Shown in pieces: positions 34,305-44,080 of a DNA stretch of 64,000 nt (its first letter is position 1; the number at the start of each line of letters is the position of its first letter). Below the pieces are notes generated by a model. That model saw nothing but the letters and a program-made list of their open reading frames with translations. It was not told the origin of the DNA and ran no database searches. A program made the position numbers and the translations under genes. Source of the DNA: Pseudoalteromonas rubra (lineage in GTDB: Bacteria > Pseudomonadota > Gammaproteobacteria > Enterobacterales > Alteromonadaceae); the NCBI RefSeq assembly GCF_005887115.1, contig NZ_PNCJ01000034.1, positions 83,359 to 147,358 on the forward strand. Direction: 5' to 3'.

Positions 34305-35045
34305 ATGACTATCAATCGAAAACCTGTTTTTAGACGCGTTCTTCTTAAACTTAGCGGCGAAGCTTTGATGGGAGATGAAGGCTTTGGAATCGATCCTAAA
34401 GTACTGGATCGTATGGCCCAAGAAATAAAAGAACTTGTAGAACTCGACGTAGAAGTGGGTTTGGTTATCGGCGGCGGTAACTTCTTACGTGGCGGCTCTT
34501 TGGCCGAAGCGGGTATGAACCGCGTAGTGGGTGACCACATGGGTATGCTGGCAACGGTTATGAATGGTCTGGCAATGCGTGATGCGTTGCATCGAGCGTT
34601 TGTGAATGCTCGCCTGATGTCTGCTATTCCACTCAATGGTGTATGTGATGCGTACAACTGGGCAGAAGCAATCAGCTTGCTGAAATCAGGTCGCGTCGTG
34701 ATCTTCTCAGCGGGTACTGGTAATCCGTTCTTCACCACAGATTCAGCAGCCTGTCTGCGCGGTATTGAAATTGAAGCGGATACAGTGATCAAGGCCACTA
34801 AAGTAGATGGTGTATTCAGTGATGACCCGGTGAAAAACCCGGATGCAGAACTGCATCGTCACCTGACTTACAATGAAGTGATTGAAAGAGAATTAAAGGT
34901 TATGGACCTGGCGGCATTTACCCTGGCTCGTGACCACAACATGCCTTTAAGCGTATTCAACATGAACAAACCAGGCGCGCTAAAGCGTGTTATCATGGGT
35001 GAAGAAGAAGGCACTTTAATCAGTACACAACCAGCTGCGGAGTAA
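34305..35045 (+). CDS. pyrH: Uridylate kinase PyrH
   Basis: 246 residues. Phosphorylates UMP to UDP in pyrimidine synthesis; a hexamer activated by GTP and inhibited by UTP. The amino-acid-kinase fold is shown by RRVLLKLSGEALMGDEGFGI (split after the first strand), VIGGGNFLRGG near residues 49-59, and GTGNPFFTTDSAA. It lies between tsf and frr as in almost all bacteria, with its own upstream terminator, so it is probably a separate transcript with frr. Confidence 0.98.
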   Translation: MTINRKPVFRRVLLKLSGEALMGDEGFGIDPKVLDRMAQEIKELVELDVEVGLVIGGGNFLRGGSLAEAGMNRVVGDHMGMLATVMNGLAMRDALHRAFVNARLMSAIPLNGVCDAYNWAEAISLLKSGRVVIFSAGTGNPFFTTDSAACLRGIEIEADTVIKATKVDGVFSDDPVKNPDAELHRHLTYNEVIERELKVMDLAAFTLARDHNMPLSVFNMNKPGALKRVIMGEEEGTLISTQPAAE

Positions 35046-35129
35046 GTGCTTAGGTAAAAAGCCTAACCAAAACAGTAATTAAACTCGCCAGCTGAGTCCG
35101 ATTAATACAGTAAAGAATAGGATAGCACT

Positions 35130-35687
35130 GTGATTGATGATATTAAAAAAGATGCGCAAGAGCGTATGACAAAAAGTGTAGCTGCGTTGGCAAGCCAGCT
35201 GTCAAAAATCCGTACTGGCCGTGCGCACCCGGCATTACTTGATGGTATTTCAGTATCTTACTACGGTGCTGACACGCCACTGAATCAGGTTGCAAACGTG
35301 ACGGTAGAAGACTCTCGTACTCTGGCTATCAGCGTATTCGACAAGTCTCTGGCACAAGCAGTAGAAAAAGCCATCATGGCGTCTGATTTAGGCCTGAACC
35401 CGATGTCTGCAGGCACCGTTATTCGTGTTCCACTCCCTCCATTGACTGAAGAGCGTCGTAAGGATCTTATCAAGATCGTACGTGGCGAAGTTGAAGGTGG
35501 TCGTGTTGCGGTACGTAATATCCGCCGTGATGCAAATGGTGACGTCAAGTCTCTACTTAAAGACAAAGAGATTTCTGAGGACGAAGCACGTCAGGCAGAA
35601 GACGAGATCCAGAAGCTAACTGATAAGTTTATCAAAGAGATGGACACCCAGCTGAGCGCGAAAGAAGCAGAGCTGATGGAAATCTAA
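35130..35687 (+). CDS. frr: Ribosome recycling factor
   Basis: 185 residues, the family length, from a GTG start with AGGAT upstream. With EF-G it splits the post-termination ribosome. The tRNA-like shape comes from domain I helices (KDAQERMTKSVAAL, RTGRAHPALLDGI, and the C-terminal DEARQAEDEIQKLTDKF) and domain II between them. A strong terminator follows. Confidence 0.98.
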   Translation: MIDDIKKDAQERMTKSVAALASQLSKIRTGRAHPALLDGISVSYYGADTPLNQVANVTVEDSRTLAISVFDKSLAQAVEKAIMASDLGLNPMSAGTVIRVPLPPLTEERRKDLIKIVRGEVEGGRVAVRNIRRDANGDVKSLLKDKEISEDEARQAEDEIQKLTDKFIKEMDTQLSAKEAELMEI

Positions 35688-35714
35688 GCAACCACAAATT
35701 TATTAGGTTTGCAG

Positions 35715-35749
35715 CGCCGTCTAAGGTATACTAGACGGCGTTTTTTTTT
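35715..35749 (+). terminator. Rho-independent terminator after frr
   Basis: A 9-bp stem CGCCGTCTA / TAGACGGCG with an eight-base loop, followed by nine T. It separates frr from uppS, so the uppS-lpxA genes need their own promoter. Confidence 0.92.
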
Positions 35750-35764
35750 ACTTAAATAGGCATT

Positions 35765-36538
35765 ATGATTTTAACCGCTGACGCAATTTCACAGCAATCT
35801 CTGCCCAAACATGTTGCCATCATTATGGATGGAAATGGACGCTGGGCTCAGGCGCGCAAACGTCCCCGTGCATTTGGCCACAAAAAAGGGGTCGATTCAG
35901 TTCGCAGTGCTGTGCAGTTTTGCTCTAAGCTAGGGATAGAGTCATTGACGTTGTTCGCCTTTAGTAGCGAAAACTGGCGTCGTCCTGAAGACGAAGTCAG
36001 TACTTTGATGGAATTATTCCTGTTTGTTTTGAGTAAAGAAGTTAAAAAGCTCCACAAGAATAATGTGAAGCTATCTATCATTGGTGATATTTCGCGTTTT
36101 CCTGCCGGGTTACAAGAAAAAGTCGCTGATGCAGAACAGTTAACTGAAAGTAATACGGGTTTGAAGCTGAATATTGCAGCAAACTATGGTGGCCGCTGGG
36201 ACATCGTGCAAGCGAGCCAATCTCTTGCGCAGCAGGTTGCTAATGGTGAGATTCAGCCAACCGATATCACGGAAGAGGCGCTATCATCACAGCTAACCAT
36301 GGCGGATCAAAGTCCACTCGATCTACTGATCAGAACAGGTGGGGATTATCGCATCAGTAATTTCTTACTGTGGCAAGCTGCGTATGCTGAACTCTATTTT
36401 ACCGAAACGCTATGGCCAGATTTTAATGAAGAAGCGTTTTCTGAGGCGCTTGCCTGCTACGTTTCCAGAGAGCGACGTTTCGGTTGTACCGGCGAACAAA
36501 TAAAACAATTACTCGCCGAGCGCAAAACAACAAGTTGA
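35765..36538 (+). CDS. uppS: Undecaprenyl diphosphate synthase UppS (IspU)
   Basis: 257 residues. Adds eight isoprene units in cis to farnesyl diphosphate, giving the C55 carrier for peptidoglycan and O-antigen. The catalytic Asp22 is in IIMDGNGRWAQ; SSENWRRP and the RTGGDYRISNFLLWQ block bind the diphosphates. Soluble, membrane-associated. It begins 16 bases after the frr terminator T-run and is followed by cdsA. Confidence 0.97.
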   Translation: MILTADAISQQSLPKHVAIIMDGNGRWAQARKRPRAFGHKKGVDSVRSAVQFCSKLGIESLTLFAFSSENWRRPEDEVSTLMELFLFVLSKEVKKLHKNNVKLSIIGDISRFPAGLQEKVADAEQLTESNTGLKLNIAANYGGRWDIVQASQSLAQQVANGEIQPTDITEEALSSQLTMADQSPLDLLIRTGGDYRISNFLLWQAAYAELYFTETLWPDFNEEAFSEALACYVSRERRFGCTGEQIKQLLAERKTTS

Positions 36539-36549
36539 AGGTATAAAAT

Positions 36550-37416
36550 TTGTTAAAACAACGTGTTATGACGTCGGTGGTGCTGGCGCCACTGGCCTTA
36601 CTATTGGTGTTTTTCACACCACTAAATCTATTTAGCGTGATTGCCGGCGCCATTATTTTAATGGGTGCCTGGGAATGGGCGGCGTTTATTGGCCTGACAA
36701 ACCGGCTCCACAAAGGCATTTATGTTCTTATAATGGCGGCGGTATTGGGCGGGCTTCATGTACACTGGCCTATTACTGAATTGTGGCAGCAAGGGCGTTT
36801 GGTTGCAGATGCAAACTATGTCTTTACGCTTGCGGCAGCCTGGTGGTTGGTCGCAACGGTCCTTGTGATGAACTACCCGCGTATGGCTAAAGCGTGGAAC
36901 GAAGGCATGATCATGCGCACCATAGCCGGTTTTCTAACGCTTATCCCGCTGTGGCTGGCACTCAATGTACTGCGTAGCGCTGAATACCATCAGGCTGAGC
37001 AGTATGGCTCTGTACTGATTATGGTGGTGCTGGGCATTGTCTGGAGTGCAGATATAGGTGCTTATTTCGCAGGTAAGAATTTCGGTAAGCATAAGTTGAT
37101 GCCCAACGTCAGTCCTAACAAAACCATTGAGGGGTTAGTTGGAGGCCTGCTGACCGCTGTCGTTTTTGTCATTATCTTTTGCTATTGCAGTGATGTGGCG
37201 AGTCATCAATGGTTGTTATATGCGGGTCTGACTGTGGTCATTGCACTGTTCTCGGCCATTGGCGATCTACTCGAAAGCATGTTTAAACGTGAAGCTGGCT
37301 TAAAGGACTCAGGTAAATGCTTGCCTGGTCATGGTGGTATTTTGGACCGCATAGACAGCCTCACCGCTGCTGCGCCGATTTTCGCTTTGTTGTATGCCTG
37401 GACGGTGACACTATGA
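36550..37416 (+). CDS. cdsA: Phosphatidate cytidylyltransferase CdsA
   Basis: 288 residues with about eight membrane helices. Makes CDP-diacylglycerol from CTP and phosphatidate, the precursor of all phospholipids. The family signature SPNKTIEGLVGG and the C-terminal KDSGKCLPGHGGILDRIDS are intact. The start is TTG 36550 (MLKQRVMTS), with GAAGGT eight bases upstream; this matches the MLK start of E. coli CdsA. The stop overlaps dxr (ATGA). Confidence 0.96.
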   Translation: MLKQRVMTSVVLAPLALLLVFFTPLNLFSVIAGAIILMGAWEWAAFIGLTNRLHKGIYVLIMAAVLGGLHVHWPITELWQQGRLVADANYVFTLAAAWWLVATVLVMNYPRMAKAWNEGMIMRTIAGFLTLIPLWLALNVLRSAEYHQAEQYGSVLIMVVLGIVWSADIGAYFAGKNFGKHKLMPNVSPNKTIEGLVGGLLTAVVFVIIFCYCSDVASHQWLLYAGLTVVIALFSAIGDLLESMFKREAGLKDSGKCLPGHGGILDRIDSLTAAAPIFALLYAWTVTL

Positions 37417-38600
37417 GTGACAAACAAAACCTGGTTATCTTGGGGTCTACTGGTTCAATTGGTACATCCACGCTTGATGTCGTAGGCAGAAACAGCACGC
37501 GGTATCAGGTTTTTGCGCTGGTAGCTGGCAGTAATGCATCGCTGGTTATTGAGCAGGCCCTTGAGCATCAACCTCGTTACGTCGTCATGCGCACTGAAGA
37601 GACAGCCAGGCAGGTAAGCGAAGTATTGCGTGGTCTGCCGACAGAAGTCCTCAGTGGCACTCAGGCAATGTGTGATATGGCTGCCCACCCTGACGTCGAT
37701 ATTGTCATGTCGGCTATCGTCGGTGCTGCAGGTTTGCTGCCTACGCTGGCGGCGGTTGAACAGGGCAAGAAAGTCCTGCTGGCCAACAAAGAATCTTTAG
37801 TGATGTCTGGTCAGTTGTTTATGGATAAAGTGAAACGCCATGGGGCGACTTTGCTACCCATAGACAGCGAGCATAATGCTATTTTTCAGTGCCTGCCAAC
37901 GGCTGTTCAAAATGGCCAGAGCAATCAGCTAGACACTCAGGGGATCAAAAAAATTCTCCTTACCGGCTCTGGAGGTCCTTTCCTGAATCGTGCAATTGAG
38001 ACGTTGCCTGATGTCACCGTTGCTGAAGCGGTTGCACATCCAAACTGGTCAATGGGGCAGAAAATTTCTGTTGATTCCGCGACCATGATGAATAAAGGCC
38101 TTGAGTTTGTTGAAGCAAAGTGGCTTTTTCACTGTCAGGCGGACGACATAGAAGTAGTGATCCATCCGCAAAGCATGATCCACTCTATGGTGCAGTATGT
38201 AGACGGCTCTGTTATAGCACAGATGGGACAACCTGATATGCGCACGCCAATAGCCTATGGGCTGGCGTATCCAGAGCGAATCGAAGCCGGTGTAAAACCA
38301 CTGGATTTTTCAGATATTGTTGACTTCACCTTCACTAAGCCCGATTTCAATCGCTATCCCAACTTAAAGTTGGCAATCGATGCATGTCGCAGCGGTCAGG
38401 CAGCAACAACAACACTGAATGCGGCGAACGAAATAGCGGTCGCTGCCTTTTTGAATGAACAAATTGGATTTTGCGATATTTATCGCATCAATGCCGAAGT
38501 GCTTGAACGCTGCCATCAGGAACCATTACACTCTGTGGACGCAATTATGGCACAGGATGCACAGGCGCGCAGACTGGCCAGGGAACTGATCATTAAGTAG
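37413..38600 (+). CDS. dxr: 1-deoxy-D-xylulose 5-phosphate reductoisomerase Dxr (IspC)
   Basis: 395 residues from the ATG at 37413, which overlaps the cdsA stop; an in-frame extension to 37317 lies within cdsA. Converts DXP to MEP with NADPH, the first committed step of the MEP isoprenoid pathway. The nucleotide loop GSTGSIG is at residues 11-17; metal and substrate residues lie in LPIDSEHNAIFQ and NWSMGQKISVDSATMMNKGLE (two adjacent motifs). The length is normal. rseP follows. Confidence 0.97.
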   Translation: MSDKQNLVILGSTGSIGTSTLDVVGRNSTRYQVFALVAGSNASLVIEQALEHQPRYVVMRTEETARQVSEVLRGLPTEVLSGTQAMCDMAAHPDVDIVMSAIVGAAGLLPTLAAVEQGKKVLLANKESLVMSGQLFMDKVKRHGATLLPIDSEHNAIFQCLPTAVQNGQSNQLDTQGIKKILLTGSGGPFLNRAIETLPDVTVAEAVAHPNWSMGQKISVDSATMMNKGLEFVEAKWLFHCQADDIEVVIHPQSMIHSMVQYVDGSVIAQMGQPDMRTPIAYGLAYPERIEAGVKPLDFSDIVDFTFTKPDFNRYPNLKLAIDACRSGQAATTTLNAANEIAVAAFLNEQIGFCDIYRINAEVLERCHQEPLHSVDAIMAQDAQARRLARELIIK

Positions 38601-38608
38601 GAGTTGTT

Positions 38609-39961
38609 ATGTTGGAGTTTTTCTGGAACCTGGGTTCTTTCATCGTCGCACTGGGGATCTTAGTGGCTGTACATGAATATGGCCATTTTTGGGTTGCCAG
38701 AAAAGCTGGCGTCAAGGTACTTCGCTTTTCTATCGGATTCGGTAAACCCTTGGTACGTTGGTACGACAAGCTCGGTACTGAATATGTGATAGCTGCTATC
38801 CCCTTGGGTGGATACGTTCGCATGTTAGATGAACGAGTGGATGAAGTCGAAGCATCAGAACAACACTTGTCTTTTAACAACAAACCCGTTCTTTCCAGAA
38901 TTGCGATTTCAGCTGCAGGTCCACTTGCAAACTTTATCTTTGCCATTTTCGCACTGGCTCTGATGTATATGATCGGGGTGCAAAATGCCAAACCTGTTGT
39001 CGGTGCCGCGACTGAAAATAGCATTGCTGAGCTGGCGCAAGTGCAACCTGGGGATCGCATCATTAGTGTTGATGAGCAGCTGGTTCAGTCGTGGCAGGAA
39101 GTGACGTTTGCACTGATGAGTGGTTTAGGTGAATCAGAGATGATACTCAAAGTGCAGGACAGCAAGGGACAACTTGCACTGCGTCAACTCGATACCCGCG
39201 AGTGGCGACTGGACGAGCAGGATGTACCTCCACTGACATCTATTGGGATCCAACCTTACCGACCAGAACTGAAGCTGGAAATCGCTCAGGTTGCCAAAGG
39301 CTCAGCTGCAGAGGCTGGTGGGTTGCAAGTCGGCGATAAACTGCTGCGTTACAATAATGAATCTCTCGACTCCTGGGAACAATTTGTTCAACTGGTTCAA
39401 ACCTCAGCGCAAAAACGCAGTCATTTAGTTGTGCAGCGAGCAGGACAGGAGATCGACCTTTACCCAACACCACAGGGGCGAGAAGACCGCACCGGGGTTA
39501 TGACAGGCTATTTGGGGGTTGTCCCTGTGCTTGAACCCTGGCCCGAAGGCTATATTGAAACTAGACAATACGGGGTATTCGATAGTATCGTGCTGGGCGT
39601 TAAAAAGACCTACGATTTGACGGCGCTCAGTTTTGAGATGATTGGCAATTTATTGACCGGTCAGGTATCGGTTAAGAATCTCAGTGGGCCAGTTGGCATT
39701 GCTGTTGGAGCCGGAAATAGTGTGAGTTACGGGTTTGTCGCATTTTTAGGCTTTTTGGCCTTAATTAGTGTGAACCTTGGGGTTTTCAACCTTTTACCCC
39801 TGCCGGTCTTAGATGGCGGGCACTTAATGTATTACTTTATTGAACTTATTCGCAAAAAACCGGTCTCTGAAAAGACACAAGAGTTAGGCTACAAGGTGGG
39901 TGCGGTTGTGCTCCTGGCGCTAACTTGTTTTGCACTACTTAACGATGTATCGAGGCTTTAG
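38609..39961 (+). CDS. rseP: Site-2 zinc metalloprotease RseP
   Basis: 450 residues, inner membrane. Cleaves the anti-sigma factor RseA after DegS, releasing sigma E, and clears signal peptides. The zinc site H22-E-x-x-H26 (AVHEYGHFWVARKAG) lies in the first helix; the third ligand is in the LPVLDGGHLMYY motif near the end. Two periplasmic PDZ domains lie between (about 115-205 and 210-300). AGGAG precedes the ATG. It sits directly upstream of bamA, linking envelope stress control to outer-membrane assembly. Confidence 0.96.
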   Translation: MLEFFWNLGSFIVALGILVAVHEYGHFWVARKAGVKVLRFSIGFGKPLVRWYDKLGTEYVIAAIPLGGYVRMLDERVDEVEASEQHLSFNNKPVLSRIAISAAGPLANFIFAIFALALMYMIGVQNAKPVVGAATENSIAELAQVQPGDRIISVDEQLVQSWQEVTFALMSGLGESEMILKVQDSKGQLALRQLDTREWRLDEQDVPPLTSIGIQPYRPELKLEIAQVAKGSAAEAGGLQVGDKLLRYNNESLDSWEQFVQLVQTSAQKRSHLVVQRAGQEIDLYPTPQGREDRTGVMTGYLGVVPVLEPWPEGYIETRQYGVFDSIVLGVKKTYDLTALSFEMIGNLLTGQVSVKNLSGPVGIAVGAGNSVSYGFVAFLGFLALISVNLGVFNLLPLPVLDGGHLMYYFIELIRKKPVSEKTQELGYKVGAVVLLALTCFALLNDVSRL

Positions 39962-40028
39962 GCCGCAAGGTGCGATAGCAATTGAGGCGCACTGTTCGCC
40001 GTAAGCTGTAAAGGATAAAGATAATAAA

Positions 40029-42500
40029 ATGCCTATAAAAAAACATTTAGCTGTAACGAGTTTACTGGGCGCGAGCTTTGCTGCTCTGGGGCAAAACTCC
40101 TTTATCGTAGAAGATTTGAAAGTTGAAGGCCTGCAGCGTGTTGCGCTGGGCGCTGCGTTAACGCACATTCCCATCAACGTTGGTGATCAAATTGACGACT
40201 ACACTGTGTCTAAGACGATTAAGGCGTTATTCGCGTCTGGTCACTTTGATGATATTACCGCATTCCGTGATGGTAACCAGGTTATTTTCAAAGTCAAAGA
40301 GCGCCCCACGATTGCCTCTATTGAGTTTGATGGCAACAAAGACATCAAAGATGAACAACTACAAGAAAGCTTAGATCAGCAAAATATTCGAGCCGGTGAG
40401 ACTCTCGACAGAACCGTTATTGACAGCGTAGAGAAAGGTCTGGTCGAATTTTTCCACAGTATTGGTAAATATAACGCGAAAATCGAGACGAGTATTGTCG
40501 AGCTGCCACGAAATCGGGTAAGGCTTAAGCTTGATTTCAAAGAAGGGGAAGCGGCATCTGTCAGGCAAATTAACCTGGTAGGTAATGAACTCTTTTCTGA
40601 TGAAGAACTGTTGAAGCTGGCCGAGTCGCAACAAGATTTACCTTGGTGGCAGTTCCTGTCGAGCGATCGTTATCAGAAACAAACCATTGAGGGCGATCTC
40701 GAAAAGATCCGTAGTTACTATCTTGATCGCGGCTACCTGCGATTCAACATAGATTCAACACAGGTTTCTGTCAGCCCTGAACGTGAGTCTGTCTATGTCA
40801 CCGCAAACCTCACTGAAGGCGAGCAGTACATGGTCAAAGACTTCGAATTCATTGGCGACCTGCTGGGTCGTGAAGAGCTGATCCGCAGTGTCATACCGCT
40901 AAAAAGTGGCGAGCTATACAATGGTTCGATCGTGACCGCTTCGGAAGAGTTTATTAAAAGTTATCTGGCACGTTTTGGCTATGCTAATGCCGAAGTGCGA
41001 ACCGTTCCTGATATCGATGATGAAAACAAAGAAGTGAAGCTGACCCTGGCAGTAGACCCAGGTAAACGCGTCTATGTGCGCCGCATCGCTGTTAATGGTA
41101 ATCATGTTACCGCTGACCATGTAGTGCGTCGTGAGATGACTCAGCTTGAAGGTGCCTGGTTATCAAACCAAAGCCTGGAGCGTTCAAAACTACAGATCCA
41201 GCGTTTGCCTTATATGGAAAGCGTTGACTTTGAAGTTAAGCCAATCCCGGGGGTTGACGATCAGGTCGACGTCGATTTTAAAGTAAAAGAACAGCCTGCA
41301 GGCAGCTTCCAGGCTGGTGTTGCCTATGGGTCATATGGCGGTTTACAGTTCAACGTTGGGGTAAGTGAGTCTAACTTCCTGGGTACAGGTAATCAGCTGG
41401 CATTTAACATCAACACAGGTCGCGGCTCTAAGCGTTACACGGTATCTTATACAGACCCTTATTTCACACCGGATGGTGTCTCTCAGGGCAGCAGTATCTT
41501 TTACAGTGACTTTGATGGCAGCAAGCTTGGCCTGATTGACTATGACCAGACTAACTATGGTCTCGGTACTAATTTCGGTTTCCCAATCGATGCCGTTAAC
41601 CGAATTAATTTTGGTGTACGCTGGGTTGAAGAAGAGCTGGATCGTATTCCGGATTACGAGCAGTCTCGCGTCATGCGCCTTGCGTTTACCGACCCGGATA
41701 ATCCAGATTCAGGGTTTGATTTCACTAAGTATGAGCTAAGTGTAGGCTGGTCTCGCATTACAGTTAACCGAGGCATGTTCCCGACTGATGGTTCACGCCA
41801 AAGCGCCACTTTCAGGGTCACTACGCCTAACTCGGATTTGAACTTTTTCAAAGTTAACTACGACTCGCGTTTCTACTGGCCTGTCAGCAACGACCACCGT
41901 TGGGTATTCTCTGCGCGTGCGGGACTTGCCTATGGTAATGGCTACGGAGAAGTTAACGGCTTTGAACAGACATTGCCATTCCAGGAATTCTACCGCATCA
42001 CCGAAATGGAATTGCGCGGCTTTGACCGTAACACCATTTTGCCACGTGCATTGCAACGTGTACCTACCTCTATCGGCGGCACACCATTACCAGATGGTAC
42101 AGTTCCGGGCTCGATTGGTGGCGATCCGCAATTTGATAACCTTATTCAGGGCGGTCGTATCGGTGGTAATGCAAAAGCGCTGGCAGGTATAGAAATGATT
42201 GTTCCAACTCCTTTTATGGATGAGGAAAATACCAGCTCAGTGCGCACCAGCCTTTTTATTGATGCTGCCAACGTCTGGGATACGGAGTTTGACGCTGATC
42301 GTTACACCAACTTGTCACCCGATGTTTATAAAACACTGTCAGACTACTCTGATCCAAGTCGATTCCGAGTGTCTACGGGCTTATCTGTACAGTGGATCTC
42401 GCCAATGGGACCTATGCTGATCAGTTTCGCCTACCCACTGAAAAAAGAAGATGATGATGAAACAGACTTCATCAGCTTCAACATAAGTAATACTTTCTAA
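40029..42500 (+). CDS. bamA: Outer membrane protein assembly factor BamA
   Basis: 823 residues: signal peptide (about 1-21), five POTRA domains (about 24-424; the first begins FIVEDLKVEGLQRVALGAAL), and a 16-strand barrel. The barrel has the conserved loop 6 RGFDRN (VRGF/Y type, ELRGFDRNTILP) and ends in the C-terminal signature ISNTF. It inserts beta-barrel proteins into the outer membrane. It lies between rseP and skp in the standard order, and the complete, normal length suggests it is functional. Confidence 0.98.
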   Translation: MPIKKHLAVTSLLGASFAALGQNSFIVEDLKVEGLQRVALGAALTHIPINVGDQIDDYTVSKTIKALFASGHFDDITAFRDGNQVIFKVKERPTIASIEFDGNKDIKDEQLQESLDQQNIRAGETLDRTVIDSVEKGLVEFFHSIGKYNAKIETSIVELPRNRVRLKLDFKEGEAASVRQINLVGNELFSDEELLKLAESQQDLPWWQFLSSDRYQKQTIEGDLEKIRSYYLDRGYLRFNIDSTQVSVSPERESVYVTANLTEGEQYMVKDFEFIGDLLGREELIRSVIPLKSGELYNGSIVTASEEFIKSYLARFGYANAEVRTVPDIDDENKEVKLTLAVDPGKRVYVRRIAVNGNHVTADHVVRREMTQLEGAWLSNQSLERSKLQIQRLPYMESVDFEVKPIPGVDDQVDVDFKVKEQPAGSFQAGVAYGSYGGLQFNVGVSESNFLGTGNQLAFNINTGRGSKRYTVSYTDPYFTPDGVSQGSSIFYSDFDGSKLGLIDYDQTNYGLGTNFGFPIDAVNRINFGVRWVEEELDRIPDYEQSRVMRLAFTDPDNPDSGFDFTKYELSVGWSRITVNRGMFPTDGSRQSATFRVTTPNSDLNFFKVNYDSRFYWPVSNDHRWVFSARAGLAYGNGYGEVNGFEQTLPFQEFYRITEMELRGFDRNTILPRALQRVPTSIGGTPLPDGTVPGSIGGDPQFDNLIQGGRIGGNAKALAGIEMIVPTPFMDEENTSSVRTSLFIDAANVWDTEFDADRYTNLSPDVYKTLSDYSDPSRFRVSTGLSVQWISPMGPMLISFAYPLKKEDDDETDFISFNISNTF

Positions 42501-42510
42501 GGAGCTAATT

Positions 42511-43029
42511 GTGAAAAACCTATTTAAAACTTCGGCCATGGCGCTGATGGCTACACTCATGATGGGAGCGTCTGCGTCTGCTTTTGCACATAAAGTTGGC
42601 CTGGTTGACATGCAAAGCATTTATGGCAAGTTGCCGCAAATGGCTGAGATTGAGCAAACGTTAAAGTCAGAATTCGCTGAGCGTCGCCAAGAACTAGAAA
42701 AACTACAAGGTGACCTGCGTTTTGAAGCGGAGAAGTTTCAACGTGAAAGCGCAACGATGAGCGAAGAGCAACAAAATGCATTACGCAAGAAAATCCAGAC
42801 CATGCAGAAAGCACTGGCTGATAAGGGGCGTCCTTTAGAGCAAGAAATCAAAGCGCGTCAAAATCAGGAGCTGGCAAAAGTACAGAAGCTGATCATTGAT
42901 GCCATTGAAGAAGTTGCTAAAAAAGGAAAATATGACGAAGTTCGAGTAAAAGATACGACAATTTACTTCAACCCTGATAAAGTTTCTGACCTGTCTGATA
43001 AAATTGTTGAAGTAGTCAGTAAAAAGTAA
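42511..43029 (+). CDS. skp: Periplasmic chaperone Skp (OmpH)
   Basis: 172 residues: signal peptide ending ASAFA, then an OmpH domain with VGLVDMQSIYGKLPQM at the trimerisation core. A long charged coiled-coil arm (about 45-130: LKSEFAERRQELEKLQGDLR, KKIQTMQKALADKG) follows. Skp holds unfolded outer-membrane proteins on their way to BamA. Its stop overlaps the lpxD start (TAATG). Confidence 0.95.
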   Translation: MKNLFKTSAMALMATLMMGASASAFAHKVGLVDMQSIYGKLPQMAEIEQTLKSEFAERRQELEKLQGDLRFEAEKFQRESATMSEEQQNALRKKIQTMQKALADKGRPLEQEIKARQNQELAKVQKLIIDAIEEVAKKGKYDEVRVKDTTIYFNPDKVSDLSDKIVEVVSKK

Positions 43030-44069
43030 TGACCAAACACTACACTTTGGCTCAGTTGGCTGAGGCTCTGGGCGCCGATTTACAAGGCGATCCAGCTCAG
43101 CCAATTGAGAAAATCGCCACCTTGCTGAGTGCAGGTGATAAGGACATTGGGTTCCTTGCGAATAAAAAGTACCGCAGCCAACTTGCGTCTACGCAAGCAG
43201 GGGCCGTGATACTCTCGGCTAGTGAAGCTGAGCACTTCTCTGGCAACAAACTTATCTGTGATAACCCATATGTTGCCTATGCTAAGCTTGCACAATATAT
43301 GGATACCACCCCTAATGCCGCACAAGGTATTCATGAACGTGCGTCGGTAGATGCATCGGTCAAGCTTGGGCAGAATGTCAGCATTGGTGCTAATGCCGTC
43401 ATAGAGGCGGGGGTTGAATTGGGCGATGACGTGCAAATTGGTCCGGGTTGTTTTGTCGGTAAGCATACCCGCATCGGTGCTAAAACCAAGTTGTGGGCCA
43501 ACGTCACCATTTACCATGAAATCGTTATCGGTGAATCATGCTTATTCCAGTCTGGCGCTGTGATCGGCAGCGACGGCTTTGGTTACGCGAACGAAGGTGG
43601 AGAGTGGGTTAAAATCCCTCAGCTTGGCAGCGTCATTATTGGTAATCGCGTAGAAGTCGGGGCGAGCACGACCATAGACCGTGGTGCACTCGATGACACC
43701 GTGATCCATGACAATGTGATACTGGATAACCAAATTCAAATCGCACACAACGTTGAGATCGGCTACGGTACAGCCATTGCTGGCTGCAGTGTTATGGCCG
43801 GTAGCGTGAAGATCGGTAAATACTGCCAGATAGGCGGTATGGTGGCTGTAAACGGGCACAATGAAGTGTGTGACGGAGTCGTCATTACAGGTATGAGCAT
43901 GGTGACTAAAGGGATCTCCGAGCCGGGGATTTACTCATCAGGTATGCCGCACACTACCAACAAAGAGTGGCGTAAAAATATTGCTCACCTACGCAATCTT
44001 TCTGATTTCAAAGCGCGACTTAAAGCGCTGGAAAGCCTCACAGAACAGCTTAAACATACTGATAACTAA
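43029..44069 (+). CDS. lpxD: UDP-3-O-acylglucosamine N-acyltransferase LpxD
   Basis: 346 residues. Third step of lipid A synthesis, adding the N-linked hydroxyacyl chain from acyl-ACP. The N-terminal uridine-binding domain spans about 1-100. It is followed by a left-handed beta-helix of hexapeptide repeats (about 105-300: VKLGQNVSIGANAVIEAG, IGPGCFVGKHTRIGAK) with the catalytic His in the DNQIQIAHNVEIG region, and a C-terminal helix. Overlaps skp by one base and is followed by fabZ. Confidence 0.97.
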   Translation: MTKHYTLAQLAEALGADLQGDPAQPIEKIATLLSAGDKDIGFLANKKYRSQLASTQAGAVILSASEAEHFSGNKLICDNPYVAYAKLAQYMDTTPNAAQGIHERASVDASVKLGQNVSIGANAVIEAGVELGDDVQIGPGCFVGKHTRIGAKTKLWANVTIYHEIVIGESCLFQSGAVIGSDGFGYANEGGEWVKIPQLGSVIIGNRVEVGASTTIDRGALDDTVIHDNVILDNQIQIAHNVEIGYGTAIAGCSVMAGSVKIGKYCQIGGMVAVNGHNEVCDGVVITGMSMVTKGISEPGIYSSGMPHTTNKEWRKNIAHLRNLSDFKARLKALESLTEQLKHTDN

Positions 44070-44080
44070 AGGATGTTATT